From NCBI RefSeq assembly GCF_030151085.1, contig NZ_JASLER010000093.1, positions 62,001-126,000 on the forward strand: a stretch of 64,000 nucleotides of DNA, written 5' to 3'. This DNA is from Bacteroides sp. (lineage in GTDB: Bacteria; Bacteroidota; Bacteroidia; Bacteroidales; Bacteroidaceae). Each line of letters starts with the position of its first letter. Within the stretch, counting starts at the first letter, position 1. The notes below the pieces were generated by a model. The model saw only the letters and a list, made by a program, of their open reading frames with translations. It was not told where the DNA came from and ran no database searches. Shown here piece after piece: positions 46,222 to 55,808 of this stretch. The translations under genes and the position numbers were made by a program.

Positions 46222-47436
46222 ATGAAACTGTATGTAAGAAAGTCCGTATTTGCTATTTGTTGTTTAGTTGCCTTTTTAAGTTCGGTTACACCATTGTCCG
46301 CACAGCAGAATACGGTTCTTGTACCCGGTGTAAAGAAAGTGAAGGATGTATTGATCTATAAGGACACGATGTTCTATTCTGCATTCCCATCGGCTATAAA
46401 ACTAGCGAATGGTGAGATACTGGTTTCCTTCCGGAGGGCTCCCGACCGTAAGGTATTCGGTGAGAAAAAGAATAATCACTTGGATCCGAATAGTTATTTG
46501 GTAGCAGTAAGGTCGAAAGACGGGGAGCATTGGACAAAGGAACCGGAGTTGATATATGCCCATCCGTTCGGAGGTTCGCAAGACCCCTGCTTGTTGAAGT
46601 TGAAAGATGGCACATTGCTGTGTGCAGGTTATCTGTGGACGTTTATTCGTCCGGATGGATTAGCCAAGTTGACAAAACCATTCGTACAGAATACGGATGC
46701 TGTTTTTGCAGGAGGATATATACTACGCTCTCATGATGACGGGAAAAGCTGGAATGAACTGATTACTCCTTGTACTGTTCCGTCTGAAATAAACTATAGT
46801 GGGTTAGGTGGCAAGCTCCCTGCATATAACCGGGGTGCTTTGTATGAAGGAAAAGACGGACGTGTATTCTGGGCAGTGGTTGCTTCGGATACAGAGTCTT
46901 TGAAAAATACGTCGGTATATCTGCTCATCTCTAATGACAAGGGAAAAACTTGGGAATATAGTACACGGATTGCGAAAGATGATAAGGTTTCTTTTAATGA
47001 AACCTCCATGTACGAAACACCAAAAGGAGATTTAGTGGCATTTATGCGTTCGGAAGCATTTGGAGACCAGGCTTGTATAGCACGTTCTACAGATGGAGGC
47101 AAGTCATTCTCCCAATGGAAAAGCATGGGATTTAAAGGACATCCTCTTCAGGCAATGAGACTGCCTGATGACCGAGTATTATTGACGTATGGTTATCGTC
47201 ATAATCCGTGTGGGGTAAGAGCCCGAATATTGAATGCGGAATGTACGGACTTTGCCACAGCCCTCGAGATTATAATAAGAGATGATGCTGATGACGGGGA
47301 TGTAGGATATACCTGGTCGGTACAATTAGACAAGAAAAGAGTATTAGTTGTATATTATATAAACTTCGACAGAGCACGAGGAACCAGGCATATACAGGGT
47401 TCCATTTTAGAAATAGAACAGCAAAAACATCTGTAA
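46222..47436 (+). CDS. sialidase-fold (beta-propeller) secreted protein, non-canonical
   Basis: 404 aa with a signal peptide (cleavage near PLSAQQ). It has Asp-box-like repeats SHDDGKSW, SNDKGKTW and STDGGKSF, which mark a five/six-bladed sialidase-type propeller. The usual YRIP arginine motif near the front is replaced by FYSAFPSAI, although FRRAPDRK follows. So sialic acid is an unlikely substrate and the activity is unknown; related propellers include other glycosidases. It begins the enzyme set after SusCD pair 2. Confidence 0.7.
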   Translation: MKLYVRKSVFAICCLVAFLSSVTPLSAQQNTVLVPGVKKVKDVLIYKDTMFYSAFPSAIKLANGEILVSFRRAPDRKVFGEKKNNHLDPNSYLVAVRSKDGEHWTKEPELIYAHPFGGSQDPCLLKLKDGTLLCAGYLWTFIRPDGLAKLTKPFVQNTDAVFAGGYILRSHDDGKSWNELITPCTVPSEINYSGLGGKLPAYNRGALYEGKDGRVFWAVVASDTESLKNTSVYLLISNDKGKTWEYSTRIAKDDKVSFNETSMYETPKGDLVAFMRSEAFGDQACIARSTDGGKSFSQWKSMGFKGHPLQAMRLPDDRVLLTYGYRHNPCGVRARILNAECTDFATALEIIIRDDADDGDVGYTWSVQLDKKRVLVVYYINFDRARGTRHIQGSILEIEQQKHL

Positions 47437-47448
47437 AAAATTATTACC

Positions 47449-48636
47449 ATGAAGAAAAAACAAACCTCGGACAATATGGAGCCTACTCCGGCACAGATGT
47501 CCCGCCGTAAAGCATTAGCCACGATGGCAGGAGCTGTAGGGCTGGTTGCATTGCCAGGTGTAGGTCATGCTTTGAATCCTGCCAGAGAAGAACCGAAAGG
47601 AGTGGCTACATCGGCCTATACATCCATTCATACAATGCGTAATGCTGTTTCCCGGCAGTTTACTACCTTTGATTTGAATACTAAAATAAAGGCGCATCTC
47701 GTAGGACCTGGTGAAAAATCGGTATTAGTAGATCATTCTTCCCCTGGTATCATTACTCGTATGTGGTTTACAATCAATGGTTGGTTTTGGGAAAACTGGG
47801 ATTTGAGTGAAGAACGATGGCCCGACCCTACTATCTTGAAGATGTTGATACTGCGTATATATTGGGATGGGCAGGATTATCCGTCAGTAGAATGTCCTAT
47901 TGGAGATTTCTTTGGTATAGGGCATTGTGAGTATAAACACTATATGTCCAAATATATAGGAATGTCCAGTGGTGGTTTTTACTGTTATTTCCCTATGCCG
48001 TTCAAGAAAGTCAGGATAGAAGTGGAGAATCTTCATCATCGGCTAACTACCAGTGTATTTCTGAATGCGAATTATGACCAGTTTGATACCTTGCCCGAAG
48101 GTATGGGACGTCTTCATTGTCTGTACAATGCAGGTACAAATCCGGGATATGAGCCTTTGACGATATTGCAGACAAAAGGACACGGACATTTTGTAGGTTG
48201 TTCCTTATCTATGCAGAGTTGGCTTCCCAATTATTTAGGTTATCTGGAAGCTCCGGAGTTTGTCTATATAGATACGGATGACAAAAGTGTCCCGACAATT
48301 GTGGGTTCCGGACTAGAAGATTATTTTAATGGCGGCTGGTATTTCAGGGAAGGTGAATTTAGTGGAGAACTGCATGGAGTCCCGATAAAGGACCCATTAC
48401 GTTCTATGGTGAGCATGTATCGTTATCACGACCAGGATGCTATCTGTTTCAATAGGAGTTTTGTATTTGATTTTATAAATCCGCGAAAACCTGAACAGAC
48501 TCGTCCTTTCAAATTTTCGTCAGCTGCTTTTTGGTATCAGGATGAAGCGGTGCCTTTGGCATTCAAGTTGCCTGAAAAGGATAAGTTAGTCGATTGGTAT
48601 AGAATGCGTGATACGGATCATCAGGCGATACCTTAA
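47449..48636 (+). CDS. GH172 family glycoside hydrolase (DUF2961)
   Basis: 395 aa. The DUF2961/GH172 fold is indicated by SPGIITRMWFTINGW near residue 95, CPIGDFFGIGHCEYKHY, and the conserved GSGLEDYFNGGWYF with the likely catalytic Glu. GH172 includes difructose-dianhydride/fructofuranosidases and D-arabinofuranosidases. The N-terminus MSRRKALATMAGAVG resembles a twin-arginine signal, possibly read by Sec. It lies 12 bp after the propeller gene and 36 bp before GH3. Confidence 0.88.
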   Translation: MKKKQTSDNMEPTPAQMSRRKALATMAGAVGLVALPGVGHALNPAREEPKGVATSAYTSIHTMRNAVSRQFTTFDLNTKIKAHLVGPGEKSVLVDHSSPGIITRMWFTINGWFWENWDLSEERWPDPTILKMLILRIYWDGQDYPSVECPIGDFFGIGHCEYKHYMSKYIGMSSGGFYCYFPMPFKKVRIEVENLHHRLTTSVFLNANYDQFDTLPEGMGRLHCLYNAGTNPGYEPLTILQTKGHGHFVGCSLSMQSWLPNYLGYLEAPEFVYIDTDDKSVPTIVGSGLEDYFNGGWYFREGEFSGELHGVPIKDPLRSMVSMYRYHDQDAICFNRSFVFDFINPRKPEQTRPFKFSSAAFWYQDEAVPLAFKLPEKDKLVDWYRMRDTDHQAIP

Positions 48637-48672
48637 GTTATGTATTAGTACTTACTTTTAAATGATGGATAT

Positions 48673-51288
48673 ATGATGTTTGAAGATAGGATATTTAAAC
48701 GATTGTTTATACCTCTAATATTTTTGGTCAGTATAGTACTGGATGCTTCTGCCCAAAATATTCCTGCATATAAAGATTCTAATAAACCGGTTGAGAAGCG
48801 AGTTGCCGATCTGTTAGGCAGAATGACACTAAGGGAGAAAATAGCGCAACTGAGCCATCTTCATGGGCATCAATTGTATAATGGTCAGGAGGTGGATTTT
48901 CAGAAATTGAGTGATGCGGCAGGAGATGTCAGTTATGGATGTATTGAAGGATTCAATCTTACAGGTCGGAACGTAAGAAGAGCATTCCATGTCATTCAGA
49001 AATACATGGTTGAAAAGACGCGCTTGGGTATACCGGTTTTCACAGTGACTGAATCTTTGCATGGCTCTGTACATGACGGTTCTACTATTTTTCCTCAAAC
49101 GGTCGCTGTGGGCAGTACTTTTAATGTGGAATTGGCTTATCAAATGACGAAAGCCATAGCTGCGGAATTGCGTTCGCAAGGAGTTATCCAAACTCTTTCA
49201 CCCGGACTTGATGTCGTGCGTGATTTGCGATGGGGACGGGTAGAGGAATCCTTTAGTGAGGACCCGTGGCTAGTAGGACAAATGGGCATTGCACAAGTAC
49301 GAGGTTATCTTGATGGAGGTATCTCTCCGATGTTGAAACCTTTCGGGCCTGGTGGAGCACCCTTAGGAGGATTAAACCTAGCTTCTGTAGAGAGTGGCGA
49401 AAGGGATGTACGCAATATACATATCAAACCGTATGAGATGGTTGTGAAAAATACAGCGGTGAAAGCTGTGATGAGTTCATACAATTCATGGAATGGTATC
49501 CCTAATTCTGCATCTTCTTATTTATTGACTGATATCTTGCGTGGTGAATGGGGATTTGAAGGATATGTTTATTCAGACTGGGGTGCTGTATCCATGCTGA
49601 AGGATTTTCAGCATACAGCCAAGAACGATGGAGACGCTGCTATCCAGGCATTGACTGCCGGACTGGACTTGGAAGCTTCAAGTAGTTGTTATTGGGCTTT
49701 GGAGCAGTTGATAGCGCAAGGTAAGTTTGATGAAAAGTATGTAGACCTGGCTGTCAGCCGTATCTTACGTGTAAAATTCGAATTAGGATTATTTGAAAAT
49801 CCATATCAGGGCAGTGATATGTCAGGGGTTACCATGAGGACTGAAGAAGCCGTCGAATTATCCCGTAGAATAGCTGATGAATCGATTGTATTGGTGAAAA
49901 ATGAGAATAATCTTTTACCGTTGGACTTGAATAAGATAAAGTCATTAGCTGTGATAGGGCCAAATGCCAATCAGGTACAGTTTGGCGATTATACTTGGAG
50001 TCGTAGCAATTCGGATGGAGTTACTCCACTGGAAGGTTTAAAGAAACAAATAGGTAATAGCTTGAAGATAAACTACGCTCCCGGTTGTGACTTGACTACG
50101 GATGATGTCTCCGGATTTGACGAGGCTATAGCTGTAGCAAAGGCAAGTGACATTGTTGCCATGTTCATTGGTTCCTCCAGTGCTTCATTGGCTCGCGACT
50201 ATTCGGATGCTACTTGTGGCGAAGGCTTTGATTTATCTTCTTTGGATTTGACGGGAGTACAGGAGGAACTTGTGAAGAAAGTGTATGCTACAGGCAAGCC
50301 GGTTGTGGTTGTACTAGTAACAGGTAAGCCTTTCTCTATTCCATGGCTAAAAGAAAAAATACCGGCAATAGTAGTACAATGGTATGGTGGAGAGAAGTCG
50401 GGTGATGCCATTGCTGATATGCTGTTAGGTAAAACAAATCCGTCGGCAAAACTTCCATTTTCGTTTCCACAAAGTGTAGGGCATCTGCCGGTATTTTATA
50501 ATCATCTACCTACGGATAAGGGATTTTATCGTCGTCCGGGTCAACCTAATCGCCCGGGACGTGATTATGTATTCTCTTCTCCTGCTCCATTGTGGTCTTT
50601 CGGTCATGGGCTTAGTTATACCACATTCGAGTATGTGGACGCAAAGTATTCTTCCGATTTGCTGTACCCCACTGATACATTAACGATAAAGGTTTCGTTA
50701 AAGAATAGCGGGAATATGCAGGGAAAAGAGGTAGTACAACTCTATGTCAAAGATATTGTCAGCTCGGTCGTTACTCCAGTGAAGCAACTGAAAGCATTTG
50801 CAAAACCCTTCTTGAAGCCGGGTGAAACTCAAGAAGTGATTCTTCGGCTAGCAATGCAGGAACTGGCTCTTTATGATTCGGATCTGAAAAGAATTGTAGA
50901 AGAAGGTGAGTATGAGATACAGATAGGAACTGCATCAGACAATATCAGGTTAAAGAAAACGATTGTTGTGGGAGAAAAACAATCGGCTATCCCTGTCAAT
51001 AAGTTATCTGATAAGGAATTCGATGTAAGCGAAATAATAAACAATCCCGGTCGAAAGATAAAGGTATCTGGTTGTATCAGAGATGTACAGGCAACTCCTG
51101 TAGGCGGAATCGAAATAAAATCGAATTATTCGGGTAAGAAAGCCGTTAGTGTAAAAGATGGAAAATATTCTATAGAGACAGTGGAAAATGATATTTTGAC
51201 AATCTCTGCCCAGGGATTCGAAACTATCCATGTAAAAGTAGATAAGAAAAACAGTATAAACATAAAACTGAATTACAGCCATGATTAA
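48673..51288 (+). CDS. GH3 family beta-glycosidase with C-terminal extra domain
   Basis: 871 aa. Signal peptide ends near ASAQN. The GH3 N domain has the nucleophile Asp in VYSDWGAVSM (about residue 300); the C domain has VVVLVTGKPFSI and the GEGFDLSSLDL loop with the possible acid/base. A fibronectin III-like domain follows (SYTTFEY to about residue 760). The last ~85 residues form a carboxypeptidase-regulatory-like domain (IKVSGCIRDVQATPVGGIEI), rare on GH3. The usual K-H pair in the N domain reads K-P (MLKPFGPGG). Overlaps GH20 by 8 bp. Confidence 0.9.
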   Translation: MMFEDRIFKRLFIPLIFLVSIVLDASAQNIPAYKDSNKPVEKRVADLLGRMTLREKIAQLSHLHGHQLYNGQEVDFQKLSDAAGDVSYGCIEGFNLTGRNVRRAFHVIQKYMVEKTRLGIPVFTVTESLHGSVHDGSTIFPQTVAVGSTFNVELAYQMTKAIAAELRSQGVIQTLSPGLDVVRDLRWGRVEESFSEDPWLVGQMGIAQVRGYLDGGISPMLKPFGPGGAPLGGLNLASVESGERDVRNIHIKPYEMVVKNTAVKAVMSSYNSWNGIPNSASSYLLTDILRGEWGFEGYVYSDWGAVSMLKDFQHTAKNDGDAAIQALTAGLDLEASSSCYWALEQLIAQGKFDEKYVDLAVSRILRVKFELGLFENPYQGSDMSGVTMRTEEAVELSRRIADESIVLVKNENNLLPLDLNKIKSLAVIGPNANQVQFGDYTWSRSNSDGVTPLEGLKKQIGNSLKINYAPGCDLTTDDVSGFDEAIAVAKASDIVAMFIGSSSASLARDYSDATCGEGFDLSSLDLTGVQEELVKKVYATGKPVVVVLVTGKPFSIPWLKEKIPAIVVQWYGGEKSGDAIADMLLGKTNPSAKLPFSFPQSVGHLPVFYNHLPTDKGFYRRPGQPNRPGRDYVFSSPAPLWSFGHGLSYTTFEYVDAKYSSDLLYPTDTLTIKVSLKNSGNMQGKEVVQLYVKDIVSSVVTPVKQLKAFAKPFLKPGETQEVILRLAMQELALYDSDLKRIVEEGEYEIQIGTASDNIRLKKTIVVGEKQSAIPVNKLSDKEFDVSEIINNPGRKIKVSGCIRDVQATPVGGIEIKSNYSGKKAVSVKDGKYSIETVENDILTISAQGFETIHVKVDKKNSINIKLNYSHD

Positions 51289-53098
51289 ATATAAAAGTTA
51301 TTGGAGATATATCTTCGTATTATTACTAGTTTTTGAGGTATTGCCCAGTCAAGCCCAATCTATTATACCAATGCCTAAGGAAATAACTGTAGGCGAAGGA
51401 AACTTTAAAGTTTCATTAGAAACCCGTATCAACTATAATGACAAGTCTCTTGCCAAAACAGTTGCTCTGTTCAATGATTATATGGACGGAAGGTTTGGCA
51501 TGATTCTGAAGAATGGCTCGAGCGGGAGAAATACCATTCATTTGCAATTGGATAAGAAAATGCCTGCAGAAGCCTATTCATTGACAGTTAATGACAAGGG
51601 AGTAACAATCAAGGGAAATGAAGCCGGAGTATTTTATGGTATCCAAACTTTGCAACAGTTACTCGAGACCGGACAAAACGCGGAGATTCAACTCCCATCT
51701 GTTATAATAAATGACGAGCCTCGTTTTGGCTATCGTGGTTTGATGCTTGATGTTGCCCGTTATTTCTATTCGGTAGATTATGTGAAAGAATCTATTGATT
51801 TGATGTCTCGCTATAAAATCAATAGATTTCATTGGCATCTGACTGAAGATGCCGGTTGGCGTATAGAAATCAAGAAACATCCCGAATTAACCCGGATAGG
51901 TGCATGGAGAAATAGTACTCAATGGGGACATAATCCTGCGGAACAGGATCGGATTCCTCATGGAGGTTTTTATACGCAAGAGCAGATAAAGGATATTATC
52001 CGGTATGCGGCAGATAGATATATTACTATTGTACCTGAGATAGATCTACCAGGACATACAATGTCTGTGTTGGCTGCTTATCCGAATCTGTCTTGTACAG
52101 GTGGTCCATTCTTGGTGCCGGAGACATGGGGTATCAAAGAAGAAGTATTATGTTTGGGTAATAAAGATACGTACCAGTTTGTAGAGGAAGTCCTGTCGGA
52201 GGTAATTGACCTATTTCCCGGTGAATACATTCATATAGGTGGTGATGAGGCTCCCAAGCGTCGTTGGAAGGAGTGTTCCAAGTGTCAGCAGTGCATCAAG
52301 GACAATCATTTGAAAGACGAACATGAACTGCAAAGCTATTTTATTCATCATCTAGATGAATTTGTAACGAAGAAAGGTCGCAAGATTATTGGGTGGGACG
52401 AAATTCTCGAAGGTGGTTTGGCACCCAATGCAGCCGTCATGAGTTGGAGAGGTGAAGCGGGTGGTATTGCTGCTGCCGGATTAGGTCATAAGGTGGTAAT
52501 GGCACCTAATAATTATATGTATATCGATTATTATCAAAGCAAGGATCATGCTAATGAACCTTTGAATATTGGAGGTTTGGTAACGCTGGAACATACTTAT
52601 AGTTATGAACCCTATACTTCCAAACTGACGAAAGAACAATGTAGTTTTATAATGGGAGTACAAGCTAATTTGTGGGGAGAATTTGTACATCATCCTGATA
52701 AAGCAAACTATATGGCATATCCACGTGCGATAGCTCTTTCCGAAATAGGATGGTCACCTATTGAAAAGAAAGATTATGCCAGTTTCAGCAAGCGATTATC
52801 GTCTTGTTTAGCCGATTTGGATAGGCAAGGTGTAACCTTCCGTATTCCTGAACCGATTGGGTGGGATAAGGCGGTCGTGAATGGCAATGCTGCTATTGTT
52901 AATTTAGAACCATCAGTTGCAGGAGCTGAGATATATTATACTGTAGATGGAACCGATCCGCGTTTATATGGAAAGCTCTATGCTAACACACTGCAACTAC
53001 CTTTGTCTTTCAATGGGGTGAATGTGAAGTGTTATCTTCGTCTTCCTTCAGGTAGAAGTAGTGCAATTTATACTGTTAGAACACCAGATATGAAATAA
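51281..53098 (+). CDS. GH20 beta-N-acetylhexosaminidase
   Basis: 605 aa secreted exo-enzyme releasing terminal beta-GlcNAc or GalNAc. The signal peptide ends near PSQAQS. The GH20b N-domain (about 20-145) is followed by the catalytic barrel with RGLMLDVARYFYSVDYVKE, WHLTEDAGWRIEIK and the catalytic Asp-Glu pair in YIHIGGDEAPKRRW. The C-terminus has a chitobiase-type YYTVDGTDPRLYG segment. It indicates amino-sugars in the target glycan. Confidence 0.93.
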   Translation: MIKYKSYWRYIFVLLLVFEVLPSQAQSIIPMPKEITVGEGNFKVSLETRINYNDKSLAKTVALFNDYMDGRFGMILKNGSSGRNTIHLQLDKKMPAEAYSLTVNDKGVTIKGNEAGVFYGIQTLQQLLETGQNAEIQLPSVIINDEPRFGYRGLMLDVARYFYSVDYVKESIDLMSRYKINRFHWHLTEDAGWRIEIKKHPELTRIGAWRNSTQWGHNPAEQDRIPHGGFYTQEQIKDIIRYAADRYITIVPEIDLPGHTMSVLAAYPNLSCTGGPFLVPETWGIKEEVLCLGNKDTYQFVEEVLSEVIDLFPGEYIHIGGDEAPKRRWKECSKCQQCIKDNHLKDEHELQSYFIHHLDEFVTKKGRKIIGWDEILEGGLAPNAAVMSWRGEAGGIAAAGLGHKVVMAPNNYMYIDYYQSKDHANEPLNIGGLVTLEHTYSYEPYTSKLTKEQCSFIMGVQANLWGEFVHHPDKANYMAYPRAIALSEIGWSPIEKKDYASFSKRLSSCLADLDRQGVTFRIPEPIGWDKAVVNGNAAIVNLEPSVAGAEIYYTVDGTDPRLYGKLYANTLQLPLSFNGVNVKCYLRLPSGRSSAIYTVRTPDMK

Positions 53099-53107
53099 AT
53101 AGAAGAC

Positions 53108-55669
53108 ATGAATAAATATTTTCTGATATGTTTTGCTGCTTTAGGAGTATTCTTCCATAGTTGCCAAACTCAAGATGACACAACAAAACGCAAATATAAT
53201 GAGAAGTATGTGGGCGAGTATACACGCAAGATTGCTTTCCCCATAGGCGGACTAGGCACGGGAATGTTCTGTATTGAAGGTACCGGAGCATTGAGCAATA
53301 TGTCTGTACGCCATAGACCAAATGTGTTTAATGAACCGACTATGTTTGCTGCCATCCATGTTGAAGGTTACGAGCATGGTACCCGCATTCTTGAAGGTCC
53401 GGTTCCTGAATGGAAGAAGTTTGGTGCTCCTAATTCCAGCCGGGGAGATGGAGGCTCATGGGGAATGCCTCGCTTTAAAGATTTCAGTTTTCAATCTCGC
53501 TTTCCTTTTGCTGAACTAAATTTGGCAGACCGGAATGTTCCTGTGGATGTAAAGTTGACTGCTTGGAATCCATTTGTCCCCACTGATGAGGATAATTCAA
53601 GTTTGCCTGTTGCAGGGATCGAATACGAATTCCATAATACAAGTGACAAAGAAGTGCAAGCCATCTTCTCTTATAACAGCATGAACTTTATGCAGACGCC
53701 CGGTAAAGGGAAGGCTTATATAGATGCAGCAAAGAATGGTTTCATCCTCAGACAAACAGGCACGGAAGATGAACCTTTCTGTCAAGGCGACTTTATGATT
53801 TATACGGATGAACCTCAAACGGTAGTTAATTGTAATTGGTTCCGTGGAGGTTGGTTCGATCCTTTGAGCATTTGTTGGAATAACTTGGAAGAAGGGAAAA
53901 TGGAAACAAATCAGCCTAGATTGGATGGTGCAGTTGGTGCCTCATTGTATGTGCCGTTTACACTAAAAGCAGGAGAAACCCGTAACTTGAAGTTGTTCAT
54001 GGCTTGGTATGTACCTTATTCACACGAAAGAATCGGTGGAACTCCCCAAACTGATACGGATATTCCTGATACACCCGTTTGCCCGGACAGTACCAATAGC
54101 TGTTATCCCTATGAGAATAAATTCGAAGAAACATACCGTCCGTGGTACAGTAGCAAATTTGATAATATTCAGGCTGTTGCTGATTATTGGCAGGAAAACT
54201 ATAACTCCTTGAAAGAGAAAACTCTGCTTTTTACAGATGCTTTTTACAGTTCCACTCTTCCTGCAGAAGTCAAAGAGGCCGTTGCTGCCAATTTGAGTAT
54301 ATTGAAGTCTAACACAGTGCTTCGCCAGTACGATGGGCGTATGTGGAATTGGGAAGGAAGTCATGATAATTGGGGCTCTTGCCATGGTTCTTGTACACAT
54401 GTGTGGAACTATGCACAAGCTGTATCTCATTTATTCCCTCGCTTGGAGCGAACATTGAGAGAAACCGAATTCTTTGTGAGCCAGGATAAAAAAGGACATC
54501 AAGTATTCCGTACTAACTTGCCTATCAGCCCTACAGTTCATGATTTCCATTCGGCAGCCGACGGACAATTGGGAGGCATTATGAAAGTATATCGTGAATG
54601 GAGGATCCAAGGTGATACAAACTGGTTGAAGATGATGTATCCGGCAGTGAAGAAAAGTATGGATTATTGTATTCAAACTTGGGATCCAAGAGAAGTAGGT
54701 GCTATCGAAGAACCCCATCACAATACTTACGATATAGAGTTTTGGGGAGCAAACGGCATGATTACCAGTTTCTATGCAGGTGCATTACAAGCCATCTGCC
54801 TTATGGGAAAAGCTTTTGGTGATGATGTTTCGCATTATGAAGCATTGATGAACAAGAGTAAGATTTATTTGGAAGATAAGCTTTTTGACGAAGAATATTT
54901 TATTCAGAATATACAGTGGACAGGGCTGAATGCACCCGATCCGGTGAGTGCCCAGTCATTTGTAACCCATTATACTCCCGAAGCTTTGAAGATTTTGAAA
55001 GAAGAAGGACCGAAATACCAGTACGGTAAAGGTTGTTTATCTGATGGTATTTTAGGATCATGGATGACATTGGTTTGCGGAATGCCGGAAATAGTCGACC
55101 GTAAAAAAGTAAAGAGCCATTTGAATTCAGTTCATAAATATAATTTCAAGAAAGATCTGACCAATCATGTGAATCCTCAGCGTTCTACTTTTGCATTGGG
55201 AGAAGATGGAGGCTTGCTGCTTTGCACATGGCCGAAGGGTGGCAGATTGAAATTACCTTTTGTGTATAGCAATGAAGTCTGGACTGGAATTGAATATCAG
55301 GTTGCTGCTCATCTCATGTTCGAAGGTGAGGTAAAGAAAGGGCTTGAGATAGTACGTACTTGCCGTGATAGATACAATGGTCGTGTTCGTAACCCTTATA
55401 ATGAGTATGAATGCGGAGCATGGTATGCACGTGCAATGGCAAGTTATGCAATGTTAGAAGGACTTACTGGCATAAGATACGATGCTGTCGAGAAGACTTT
55501 GTACATAGATTCAAGAATAGGCAATGATTTCACTTCGTTCTTATCAACCGAAACTGGTTTTGGTAATGTAAGTCTTAGGGGAGGAAAGCCTTTCATAGAA
55601 GTAAAATATGGAAAGATGGAAGTACAAAAGTGCATCGTATCAGGCGTAGAAACTCCAATTACGATATGA
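53108..55669 (+). CDS. GH116 family glycoside hydrolase, lipoprotein (copy B)
   Basis: 853 aa, close in sequence to the copy at 38742 across its length. The lipobox is FFHSC near residue 19. Core motifs are conserved: IAFPIGGLGTGMFCIEG, RMWNWEGSHDNWGSCHGSCTH (probable nucleophile Glu), EEPHHNTYDIEFWG (probable acid/base Asp) and the shared ending IEVKYGKMEVQKC. Differences near the active-site loops (CGNEYG against SHDNWG) may reflect different linkages. It closes the enzyme set. Confidence 0.9.
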   Translation: MNKYFLICFAALGVFFHSCQTQDDTTKRKYNEKYVGEYTRKIAFPIGGLGTGMFCIEGTGALSNMSVRHRPNVFNEPTMFAAIHVEGYEHGTRILEGPVPEWKKFGAPNSSRGDGGSWGMPRFKDFSFQSRFPFAELNLADRNVPVDVKLTAWNPFVPTDEDNSSLPVAGIEYEFHNTSDKEVQAIFSYNSMNFMQTPGKGKAYIDAAKNGFILRQTGTEDEPFCQGDFMIYTDEPQTVVNCNWFRGGWFDPLSICWNNLEEGKMETNQPRLDGAVGASLYVPFTLKAGETRNLKLFMAWYVPYSHERIGGTPQTDTDIPDTPVCPDSTNSCYPYENKFEETYRPWYSSKFDNIQAVADYWQENYNSLKEKTLLFTDAFYSSTLPAEVKEAVAANLSILKSNTVLRQYDGRMWNWEGSHDNWGSCHGSCTHVWNYAQAVSHLFPRLERTLRETEFFVSQDKKGHQVFRTNLPISPTVHDFHSAADGQLGGIMKVYREWRIQGDTNWLKMMYPAVKKSMDYCIQTWDPREVGAIEEPHHNTYDIEFWGANGMITSFYAGALQAICLMGKAFGDDVSHYEALMNKSKIYLEDKLFDEEYFIQNIQWTGLNAPDPVSAQSFVTHYTPEALKILKEEGPKYQYGKGCLSDGILGSWMTLVCGMPEIVDRKKVKSHLNSVHKYNFKKDLTNHVNPQRSTFALGEDGGLLLCTWPKGGRLKLPFVYSNEVWTGIEYQVAAHLMFEGEVKKGLEIVRTCRDRYNGRVRNPYNEYECGAWYARAMASYAMLEGLTGIRYDAVEKTLYIDSRIGNDFTSFLSTETGFGNVSLRGGKPFIEVKYGKMEVQKCIVSGVETPITI

Positions 55670-55714
55670 AATAATGTGTCAAGCATAGATTAAGTGTTTT
55701 TTATAGAGTAGATT

Positions 55715-55758
55715 GATTCTGCGGGGCTGTGATAGTTCTGCAGAATTTTGCTTTTTTT
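55715..55758 (+). terminator. terminator of the utilisation operon
   Basis: ATTCTGC (55716-55722) pairs with GCAGAAT (55740-55746), followed by TTTGCTTTTTTT. This is the best intrinsic terminator in the locus. Confidence 0.65.
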
Positions 55759-55808
55759 GTGTAACCAAACTTCATTTGTTTGCGTCTAATCAATAAAAAG
55801 GAGGAATT

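Noticed and set aside
46222..47436. Calling this a true exo-alpha-sialidase
   Set aside because: Asp boxes alone mark the fold; the RIP arginine motif is not where expected, so the activity is left open.
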